Notes under the pieces: generated by a model | The model's input: only the letters and a program-made list of their open reading frames with translations | What the model was told of the DNA's origin: nothing | Database searches by the model: none | Shown: piece after piece, positions 55,182 to 64,000 of the stretch | How the letters are laid out: every line of letters starts with the position of its first letter | Position numbering within the stretch: position 1 is the stretch's first letter | Translations under genes and position numbers: made by a program | Assembly (NCBI GenBank): GCA_012931725.1 | Contig: CM022948.1 | Span: forward strand, 70,485,455 to 70,549,454 | DNA length: 64,000 nucleotides | Direction: 5' to 3' | Source: Litsea cubeba | Taxonomy: Eukaryota > Streptophyta > Magnoliopsida > Laurales > Lauraceae

Positions 55182-58100
55182 TTATGGAGACATGACCCGA
55201 TGGCGGATTCTGCTGGAGCGCCTGACAGGAGTTATAATCTCCCCTCTCCTTTTTCTAATGACAGCATTGGAATTCATCTCTTCTTCTCTATCACTACTTC
55301 CTTGCTGCATTTCCATAAAACAAAGAGTCATTTTATGGGGAACTACTCTTCCTATATATATCATTTGAAATTACATGAGATTAAACAAATTGATCATGAT
55401 CTTAAATGTTATATGACCATGATCAAAAGATCTTAATATTTTTGCACCTTTTGAGTTAAGGAAATTGGACGAGAAACATTCCTCGGAAGACAAATTATTC
55501 TTATGTGTATCTAGAAGCAGAGTCAAAAGAAGTAAAAAGCAAACAAAGTTAGAGTTAATTGTTTCTTCATACGAGCAATTAAAAGCTTTATCTGTAATGA
55601 AAACCTGAACATGATGATGACTGCATATTTTGTAGATGATACAAGGTTTTGTTAATGAAATATAAGCCTGTACTCAGGTAAGTGAGTTCCCACCTCGCTC
55701 AACTTTACATACAAGGTTTTGTTAATGATATATAAGCCTGTACTCAGGTAAGTGAGTTCCCACCTTGCTCAACTTTACAGACCTGATGTGGGAGGCCAAC
55801 TTCAATGGGAAAGGATGGAAATCCAGGATGGATGGATTAGTGGCTGCAGAGCAAAGTTGGTCCCAATCGAAGCATTCTAACTCTACATTTTAAAGCCCGC
55901 AAAGTAATTGAATGTGCAATTTTTTCATCGATTAATCCAGTAGTAAGGGGATGAGCTCCAATCCCATGCATTCAAGGGGGTAATTAGTGATTCAGTACAA
56001 TAGTGGATATTAGTGGGATCAGTGTCAAGTTAGGATCAACAGCTCACTTGAAAGGGAGAGTGAGTGTGAGCTGGTCGAGGGCCTTCTGCTTTCTTTTATG
56101 GTGCTGAAACATATCCCACATACTGGCCCAAATTTCACACCATTTGAGGAGTTATTCAAAATAGTGGACATATCATACAGTGGTATGTAGGAATTCTACG
56201 TGGACAAGAATCAGAAACAGGATAGCATATGTATGTGTAAGATGTATCCAAAACAATAAATTGAATCATTTGGCATGTAGGAATTAGATGTATCAAAAAA
56301 TAAAATAAAATGAATCATATGGTATGTAGGAATTAAATGCATAAATAGTGTGTTAAGCCTCATTTTTTGCTTCAATGAAAGTTCATCCAACCAACTTAAG
56401 TCCGTATATATGTACATCAAAACATGTAATTGTGATTTCTTGATCATATATGTGTATATATACATTGTTGGGAAGTCCCACATCACCCAAGTCCTGGGTT
56501 GTTTGAGCCTTCCACCTATCAACTTATTAAGCTTTTGGGTTGGTATATGGTTTCTTACATACACGTATTGTTTTCCCGTCTTTAGGTAATGCAAGCAAGA
56601 TTTCAAGAAAAAGGTTAAGTAAACAACAAATCCCTAGCAGCGACACGCATAAAGCATCCACTGAAACAAATCAAATCTAATCAAATTTTGGAACAAAAGA
56701 ATTCAGACTCATTTGTTTTTCTCCTTCAATTTCCATTGAACAGGCACCACCGAACCCGACATACGTGGCCATACAAATACACAAAAGCATGTATTCATGT
56801 CTGTGTTTATTCATGCACAAGTATTGTTTGAGTTCTAATATCACAGCATTATGTTTGATTTTTCATTGGTTCATAAATCTAATATGAGGGTTTCAAGTAT
56901 ATATTTGATGTATTCATGTTTGTGTTTATTCATGCCCAAGTATTGTTTGAGTTCTAATATCACAGCATTATGTTTGATTTTTCACTCGTTCATAAATCTA
57001 ATATGAGAGTTTCAAGTATATTTGTGTTGTTTTTCTGCTTGTATGAATGTGTTGAGACTGCATTGTGTGCATGTACTGTGTGAGCTTCCAAAGGAAAATG
57101 TTCTGATGAATCTCATGTCACATGCTAACACTGTAATTAAATTCAGAATACTATGTAACAGTGCTATTAAATCTGGAATACCACAAATTGAACCCCATGT
57201 GTTCTAACGCTGTAATTTAGCTGAGAATGCCATGTCTAACTTTATTAAACAGAAATAACAGAAGTACTGAAATATATACTCACGTCTTTCACCATAAGCT
57301 TCTCCTGGGTGGAGGCAGATCTTCCATTGGAAGGCGATTCTGCCATAGAGAATTCTGAAGCCGTGGAGTACGTCTGACTACTTGAAGGAAGGCTCCTCCC
57401 TGTAGACCTTTTACTTACTTGAGATTTAGAAGCTTTTTTTTCTTCAACCCCTGCTCTCAATTTTTGATCGGAGCTCTGCTCTGAGAAGCTAATTTCACCC
57501 ACTGCATATTCACCAAGCAATTCCACATTCGGCGGATTAGTTCGACAGGATTCATACCAGTTGTCATTGGAAAGCGCCAAAGACAAGGGATTTGCATAAG
57601 AATCACCCTTCTCTAGGACCTGTTCTTTATCTGAAAATGATAAACTACCCTTTTCAAAAGCCTGGTTTTTCTCTGGAAATGATAGACTACAATGCTCCAA
57701 AACCTGTTCTTTCTCCGGAAATGATAGACTTCCCTTCTCCAAGACCGTCGATTTGGAGAGTAGCTGTTGGCAAGTGCGTGAGGAAGAATCATTCGCAGAA
57801 GTCTTCCTGCGTTTAAGGCAAAGGAAACCCAAAGCCATAGATCCTGCAATCAATGAAACCAGAGAAAGTCCAACAACAGCAGCTCTTTTATTTAACTTGT
57901 TCTTCATGGTTTCGAGCAAAGAAATGTCTTCTTTTCCTGAATTTAGCTCTGTTTCAGAAGCACTGGCAATATCAGGGACAAATGAATCCAATACTAACTG
58001 GGTCTGGGAACCATGTAGAGATTCTGAATTATCTGGGACTTCTCTACCCTGTTCTTGACTTTCAGATATAGGGTCAGTCATTTTCATGAGTTTCACTATT

Positions 58101-59571
58101 TCATCTTCACCCATCTCTAGCTTTCTAGTCCCTTCATCAATAACTGTATCAGATATCTCCACAAGCTCTTTCTCAGAAGTGCTGTAAGTGTCTTCATGGG
58201 CTGAACAGCGGGTCTCAGGCACTTGTAAAGAGTCATAAACTTCTACAGTTTCTCTACCTTGTAGCTCCAAAATCTCTGAAGCTTCTCTAGTTTCTGCCAT
58301 TCCATAATCACCCACCTCGACTTCCCCAAATCCTTCATCATTATTGGTCTCAATTACTTCCATTAAACTTTGTTCATTTGCTTTCTCCTGCTCCATAAAA
58401 CTAGATAAAGCAGGTTCTTCACTTTCCCCAGCTTCACACAGATCATTATCAGTTTCCTCTGATTCTACAACCATCTCTTCCACCATTGATGGAACACCAT
58501 CATATGATTCTCTTCCTTCCAAATCAACCATTCCAAACAGAAGATCCCCATAAATCTCATTGTCTGCATTAGTATCTGAAACTGGTTCGATAGTTTCTGA
58601 AATCTGGTCCACATCAAGCCTCATGTTCTCTGTAAATTGGAACAGGGGCTTATAATGTTTTGAATACCCTTCTCTAAAACCTCGTAACAATTGCAAAGAA
58701 GTTGGAATGGCAGGGCGGTTTGCAGAAGATATGTAAAGGGTAGTGAAGAAAAGAATGCCCAAGAGAAGAAGAGATTTCAATACCAGAGAAGAATGCCAAA
58801 ATCTTTCTCCCTTCTCTTCGTCATCGACATCATTATCGTCATCTTCTCCCTCGCTTTCTTCGGTTTCTTCATTATGAGAGGGCTTCGAATCCAACCTATC
58901 AGCGTCTGAACAAGTCCCATCTTGCAGTTCTTCAGTTCCATCTTGTGAAGAAGAAGTGGAAGAACTTTTGAGTGCTTCCCCTTCAAACGATTTGGGGGAC
59001 TGGATCGAACCGCCACCTTCAAGCACTACGCCTTCTTCCCCATTCCTCAATTTGCTCTTTCTATGAAGAAACATGTCAAGACGCCTGTTCGGCTTGTAGC
59101 GAAGGAATTGAGGTCTTGGAGACAGATAATTTGTCAGAGGATCATAAGGAAGATAAGCAGAAGCCGAATCAGAGCTATAACCGGATTCAGAAGCCTTCAT
59201 CGACGAGGGCGTGATTTGCGAAGGCAAACCAAGAAGATCAGGACTGGTTTCCCCCTCGCTGAATTTGGGGCTTTTCCCCATCTGGGTCTCTGAGAAATCC
59301 GAGCCAAAAGCTTCATTTCTCTCCATCAAGACCTTCTTTCTTGGTAAAGCAGCCTTTGAAGCTGCAGAAACGGTCGGTGACATGAAGTTCTTGGCCCCTT
59401 TCTTTGGGTTCTGTGAGCTGGGGCTTATTCTTTGATGAAAATGCTCATCATTCTCGTTGATCTCTTCACGACTAGCCTTTCCCAAAGAGGCTCTCTGGTA
59501 AAAATCTGGCAAACAAAAAGGGGTTTTGGATGATCTGTTACAAAGAACTCAAGAAACCAAAAATAATAATA

Positions 59572-59636
<65 letters not shown>

Positions 59637-59718
59637 CACCAGGAGAGAAGGGTTTTGGAATTGCAGAAGGTCTGTTTGGAGCGATTGAAGGGGGATTCTT
59701 CTTCTTGCAGTAGTCCAT
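55182..59718 (-). CDS. Plant-specific transmembrane protein of unknown function
   Basis: Three exons, 59718-59640, 59505-57284 and 55304-55182, sum to 2424 nt, 807 residues plus TAA, all phases matching. Exon 1 encodes MDYCKKKNPPSIAPNRPSAI and PKPFSP and joins to DFYQRASLGKASREEINEND. Seen in order: a basic Ser-rich N-terminus with SPTVSAASK, a conserved block DPLTNYLSPRPQFLRYKPNR (about 148-167), an acidic run, membrane segment 1 (about 265-287), a long acidic region, membrane segment 2 (about 568-590), three and a bit copies of a 14-residue repeat (about 614-659), and a short last exon ending TPVRRSSRIRHRVMSP. The blocks and the C-terminus recur in a plant-specific uncharacterised membrane-protein family; no enzyme motif is visible. 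The start is chosen because exon 1 restores the SAIPKPFSP-DFYQRAS junction. The function is unknown. Confidence 0.9.
55641..55780. repeat. 70-bp tandem duplication
   Basis: Two 70-bp copies starting ACAAGGTTTTGTTAATGA, three or four differences, in intron 2 of the membrane-protein gene. Each contains CAGGTAAGTGAG, an ideal-looking splice donor. Confidence 0.9.
56789..57024. repeat. 119-bp tandem duplication
   Basis: Two copies starting ATGTATTCATGT at 56789 and 56908, sharing AAGTATTGTTTGAGTTCTAA and TAATATGAG, in intron 2 of the membrane-protein gene. Confidence 0.9.
57602..57745 (-). repeat. 42-bp coding minisatellite (14-residue repeat)
   Basis: The protein reads VLEKGSLSFPEKEQ, VLEHCSLSFPEKNQ, AFEKGSLSFSDKEQ, then VLEKGDSY. 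This is an in-frame repeat in the C-terminal part of the 807-residue protein, after membrane segment 2. Confidence 0.9.
59577..59634. repeat. (GA)n microsatellite in intron 1 next to the splice donor
   Basis: About 28 GA units; on the minus strand a CT run starting six bases past the exon-1 donor (GTGAAT). It fills nearly half of the 134-bp intron. Confidence 0.95.
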
Positions 59719-60777
59719 TTGATCTTCGCTTTGATGGGTTTTTCAACTTTCTTGGAAGAAATGTGAGATGTTTTTTTTTTTTTTTCCTTTCTTTGTTCTA
59801 AGGCATTCTTCTTTGGAGGGGTAAGGAAATGTGGATCTGTCAAGAGAGACGAGCGTTTTTGAAATTTTCCTACCGTTGTAGAGGGTGTCAGTTCTCTAAC
59901 GGCATTTTATTTATTTATTTATTTTTCAATTTTGGGGATGGCTCCAACGGTCATGACTCATGAGATCAAGTTTTTTAAGGAGTTTGTATAAAGGCTCTGC
60001 AACTTGAGCAATGAATTTCCATGTGAATAGCCATAGGGCCCACTGGACATTTGACTTGGTGGGCCCCACCTCATATATGGAATTTCCCAATATGGGTGAT
60101 CCTGGACATCCGTTGCTTGGCCTTCTATTCTCCACTATTAATCCTAAGATTGGATTTTTTTTATTATTTTTTTTATATATATATATTTTTCCAAGCACCC
60201 CTTGATCTAAGGTGGTTCCCATCAAATCAACAGTGCCAAATAACATTATGGCTGAAAGCATGGACTTAAAAGTGAGTGTTTAAAGATCCAGCTCTAGATG
60301 AAGGAAGGCACTAGGGATTTTATCTTTTTGGGATTTCAACCGTACTCATTCTCTAAGCTTCACAAGTATTGACATTTAAAAAAAAAAAAGTTTATAAAAC
60401 GGTTTGGAGAGATAAAGGACGGTGTAAAAATAATAATTTTATTCTTATATCATGTGATATCTTACGGGTGTAGGAATTGCACCATGCAATATCCGACACT
60501 AATAGGATATCGCAAATACTCTCAAGTCTTTTTTTCACAGCAGACAAGAATCTTAAAGCAGGGATGAGAAATAGATTTTTGTGTGATATCCTACAAGCTA
60601 GTAGGATATCACATGGTATATATAGACAAAATTATTATGTTCACAAGTTTCTTTTAGAGGATTTTATCAGAAAAAACACCTAATCCGGTCATGTTACGCA
60701 ATCAAACATTTTAGCAAGTGGCGCACCAATTAAAGCAATTGGGTGCGATTTTCATTTTTTTTATCAAAAGAGCACAT
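59719..60777. other. Upstream region of the membrane-protein gene
   Basis: Holds its promoter and leader, an (ATTT)n run near 59907-59925, and a GATATC-rich stretch (60450-60620). No gene seen. Confidence 0.5.
60450..60620. repeat. GATATC-rich repeat, related to 40690-40805
   Basis: GTGATATC or GGATATC occurs several times, including the inverted pair GTGTGATATCCTAC and GTAGGATATCACAT (about 60580-60614) and the 15-mer GATATCGCAAATACT shared with the cluster in the pseudogene intron. Confidence 0.55.
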
Positions 60778-62998
60778 CGTGATCGCCGACCTTATTTACA
60801 CTTGAATAAGGTCGGCGATGACCTTATTTATACTTGAATAAGGTCGGCGATGACGCTGGCCGCGACCTATATTAGGGCTAAACCCCCTATTTTCGCTCAT
60901 TCTTCTCTTCTCTCTTCCACCATTGCGTCGAGACTGACTTTGGACGAGTGCGAAGAGCGGTTGCTTCCCTTTTTTCATAACCGCCAGTCTCGTAGCTAAA
61001 TTCCTCAACTGTTTGTCATAAACTCATCATTTTTTCAATCGACTGTTATTTCGACCGACACTCTAGAGGTTTGGATCTCCTTCTTTTTTTGAATCCTTGT
61101 CAATATTTTTGTATTTTCACTTCCTTTTGTTTTCCCGCCTTCCCACATATGATATCTAAGTGCATGGTTTGTTATCTTCAACGTTGTATTCGATTTGTAC
61201 ATTTGTTGTTTCCATTGATTAGGGTTTGTGATTTCAAATTTATGGTAGTTTCAGTTGAGAGGGACAATGGATGATTGAGTTTTTTTTAACACTTCCAGTA
61301 AAGTTTGAGTGAGTTATTTTTGTTTTTCAAACTTGAGAATGTTGTATGCGGTCAAATGGCAGTAGTTGTTGATTTGTTCCTTTTTGTGTTTCTTCATTTT
61401 GTCAATGTGAATGGGTTGTTTATTGTGTTTTTTGAATTTGATTTATGGTATATGTAAAACAACTTAAAGTACGTGTTTCAGGTATGTGTTTACATTATTA
61501 TTGTGCTTGTGTTATTCAGACCTGATTCTATAATTGGCAATGCTATTGTCATTTAGTTTTATACTAAATCTAACAGTTTGTGCTTCTCTTCTTAATTGAA
61601 TCAAATAGCCAACAAAGGCAAATATAGTCACTATGGTTGTGTAATTTCATTCATTGTTTTGCACAAGTCCATGGTTTAAATCCTTGAAATAAATTGTAAC
61701 TGTTTTAGACTCAGCCTCTTTAATACACCTTTTATGAAACCCTCTTTACCATGAATTTCTATGAACTGATCAATATGAAGTAGACAAACGGCCATTAGCA
61801 ACTAGGACAGATACCACCATGACAACCCTTCATTCACTTGTCAGTGATCCTTCTTCCTTGAATAAGGCCTATCAGCACAACACACTAGGCTTAGCATGGC
61901 CCAGCTTGACCACAGTTAAGATATTGGGCCCAGATCCATCTCCAATTATTAAAAAGATCATTTATGTGTTCCATTTCAAAGTACTTTCTACTGAACCCTG
62001 CCTTGAGATGACTCCTCTAAGACCCATCAAATTTATATAGTGCAGGCTCAATTCGGAAATCTTCCATAGCCATTAAAAAGAAATATCCAAAAAGAAATTG
62101 CCCAAATCTTGGGAGGAGGCAAACAGCATCGCACCCATTTTGAGAGAAAACCTTGGCAATAAAAATTCTTAGCAAGTTTAGAACAAGACTTGGCCAGCTT
62201 TATCATTTATTAAATAGGCTGATGGACAGAGAGTTTGAAAACAAATGTCTTAGGCTATCAAAAGCAAATGCCTGGATGAATACTAGTAGGATTTCTATGT
62301 TTGAGGCTGCTCTCATCATCATATCGTAAACAAAGAAATTTCTTGAGTCTAGGGGATATAAATCATAGTGAGGTCTGCCACTAAAATCCAAAGGATTTAC
62401 AAATTACAATAAATCACCCCACTCTTACAACATGCATCTTTGAATAGGCTCTATGACAAACAGAAAAATAATTGCATATTTTTAATGAGATGGGCTAAAA
62501 AAGATTTATTTTGAACAATAATTGCATATCTGTCGCATGTCCACATCCAATAGTTACCAGGCCTTCAATGAGCAGAGAGTTATTCTTTTAATACTTGGGA
62601 CATCATGCACTTCTGTGCTCCCAAGAAAGCAGCTATGATTTAGTGGAGGATTCCTTATACATGTGTTACATGAACAGAATTCTGGTGGTCCTGACTTTGG
62701 GATGTATGATAGCTGGAACTTGTTAGGTTCCATCATTTTCGATGTTATCAAGGGACAGCGAAGAATCCAAACTATATGGATGGTTGGGGTCACTCAAATC
62801 AGATTAATCGTATAACTCGCCTATTTTTGAAACATGATTGACATGCCTGTAATTGTGTGCTTAAGAGATTTTACATTTAGGTATCTGATTATAGGGGAGA
62901 GTATTGTGTGGTAGGTTTTGGATATTCGGCTTTCATAGTTTATTCATGCTTGCCTTGATAACAATCAATGCTATCATGTCTATTTTTGATGTACACAG

Positions 62999-63136
62999 AT
63001 GTCTAAAGAGAATACAAGCAATCCTGAAGTGCCCCGCAGCGAGGCTACTACCTCAAATAAGGCTAGTACCTCAAATCCACAGCCAGACGTTCTATTGTGC
63101 GAGCAAGAGCATCACATCTCCACTGCTATTGAATAA
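62999..63136 (+). CDS. 45-codon ORF inside the transposon, possible transposase remnant or mini-gene
   Basis: ATG follows directly on a pyrimidine-poor GTACACAG acceptor-like site. The peptide begins MSKENTSNPEVPRSEATTSN and is polar, Ser/Thr/Asn-rich, ending ISTAIE before TAA. I do not recognise it. It may be the first coding exon of a lost transposase gene whose 5' UTR exon lies near 60890-61010, or chance. Confidence 0.35.
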   Translation: MSKENTSNPEVPRSEATTSNKASTSNPQPDVLLCEQEHHISTAIE

Positions 63137-63370
63137 GGCTTTGTAAACTTTTGAATTACCGTGGTTTGTTTGTTGGTTTGACATGATGGAAATACTTGTT
63201 GATTGTATATAGGATGTAAATTGTTTATGGGATGTTGATTGAATGTCAATTGAATGCGTTTGTTTGTGCTTGAATGTGGTCCACCATGATTTAAATCTTA
63301 TTGGAAGCACATAATTGTATTTTGATGAAAATATCATAGTCCCAGCAGTTATTTTTTTTCCTCTTAAAAT

Positions 63371-63935
63371 AAGGTCATCACCGACGCTATACCCTTAAAT
63401 GTACACGAGAAAGCAAGAAAAAGTTACAACTCTTGGATAAAATAAGGGAGTTCTGCGTCGGTGGTGACCTTTTTTTACAAAGCAAAGGTCATCACCGACG
63501 CTGTACCCATAATTGTACACAAGAAAGCATGAAAAAGTTACAACTTTTGGTTAAAATAAGGGACTTCTGCGTCGGTGATGACCTTATTTTACAAAGCTAA
63601 GGTCATCACCGACCTCACTTAGTGCCAAAAAAAGCCTCAAAAACTTACAACTTTTGAAAAAAAAAAGGGACTTCTGCGTCGGTGATGACCTTATTTTACA
63701 AAGCTAAGGTCATCACCGACGCTGTACGGTTAAATGTTCATCAAAAAGTTACAACTTTTGTTTCTTCTGCGTCGGTGATGACCTTATTTTACAAAGCTAA
63801 GGTCATCACCGACCTCACTTAGAAATTTTTCCCAAAGCAGCCTAAAAAAGTTACAACTTTTGTTTCAAAAATAGGGTCTTCTGCGTCGGTGATGACCTTA
63901 TTTTACAAAGCTAAGGTCATCACCGACCTCACTTA
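63371..63935. repeat. Array of six self-complementary repeat units
   Basis: Unit starts at 63371, 63485, 63599, 63706, 63799 and 63913 (spacings 114, 114, 107, 93, 114). Each opens with AAGGTCATCACCGAC and closes with GTCGGTGATGACCTT, so every unit and every junction can fold. The middle keeps AAAAAGTTACAACTTTTG, itself a small palindrome. The sixth unit leads into the terminal repeat. Confidence 0.95.
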
Positions 63936-64000
63936 GAAATTTTATATAGACTTTGCGGCCAGCGTCATCGCCGACCTTATTCAAGTATAAACAAGGTCAT

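Larger units (their letters stand above)
60778..64000. mobile_element. Large inverted-repeat DNA transposon, right end just outside window
   Basis: Left terminus: two units of GCCGACCTTATTTA-ACTTGAATAAGGTCGGCGATGA (60784-60854), then CGCTGGCCGCG. The last 46 bases of the window (63955-64000) are the inverse complement of 60818-60863 with one mismatch, so the element spans at least 3.2 kb and should end about 40-45 bp beyond. Between lie a T-rich, intron-like region, a 45-codon ORF and an array of self-complementary units. The build (subterminal repeats larger than the termini) recalls CACTA-type elements, but the CACTA terminus is not visible and no transposase is recognised. Confidence 0.75.

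Noticed and set aside
58344..58553. Plus-strand frames across 57592-59435
   Set aside because: Shadows of the 2.2-kb exon of the minus-strand membrane-protein gene.
63371..63935. CRISPR-like array
   Set aside because: Spacers are themselves repeated and the repeats are paired inverted copies within a plant transposon; there are no cas genes.

Overview
The window is nuclear DNA of a flowering plant. The evidence is intron-split plant genes with GT-AG junctions, long repeat-filled introns, 131-residue plant profilins, and Ty3/gypsy-type LTR elements. The species cannot be named from the sequence. No CRISPR, operon or bacterial feature is present.

Layout. 1-1995: ends of two LTR-like sequences, probably nested. 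2331-14226 (minus): an intact five-exon gene for a 215-residue TRAF-type zinc-finger protein with a C-terminal membrane anchor; its introns hold a 1.16-kb Mutator-like element with a 9-bp target duplication and a palindromic MITE. 16512-20236 and 24453-27084 (plus): two intact three-exon profilin genes, a tandem pair about 79% identical in protein. 27383-36120: a structurally complete, very young LTR retrotransposon without coding capacity (LARD-like), inserted 298 bp past the stop of the second profilin. 37713-49274 (minus): an eleven-exon glutamate carboxypeptidase (AMP1/LAMP1-type) gene broken in at least four exons, so a pseudogene; one of its introns carries a solo LTR with perfect target duplication and another a LINE reverse-transcriptase fragment. 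52210-53504: a short element with about 250-bp inverted arms that has captured a ubiquitin-eS31 gene fragment; the ubiquitin start codon lies in both arms. 55182-59718 (minus): an intact three-exon gene for an 807-residue plant-specific membrane protein of unknown function. 60778-64000: the left and most of the right part of a large inverted-repeat transposon, with an array of self-complementary units and a 45-codon ORF.

The genes do not form a pathway. Profilins act on actin, the zinc-finger protein is probably a membrane-anchored regulator, and the carboxypeptidase copy looks dead although all its zinc-ligand codons survive. The main interest is in the mobile DNA: gene capture, nested palindromes and repeats lying at splice junctions.
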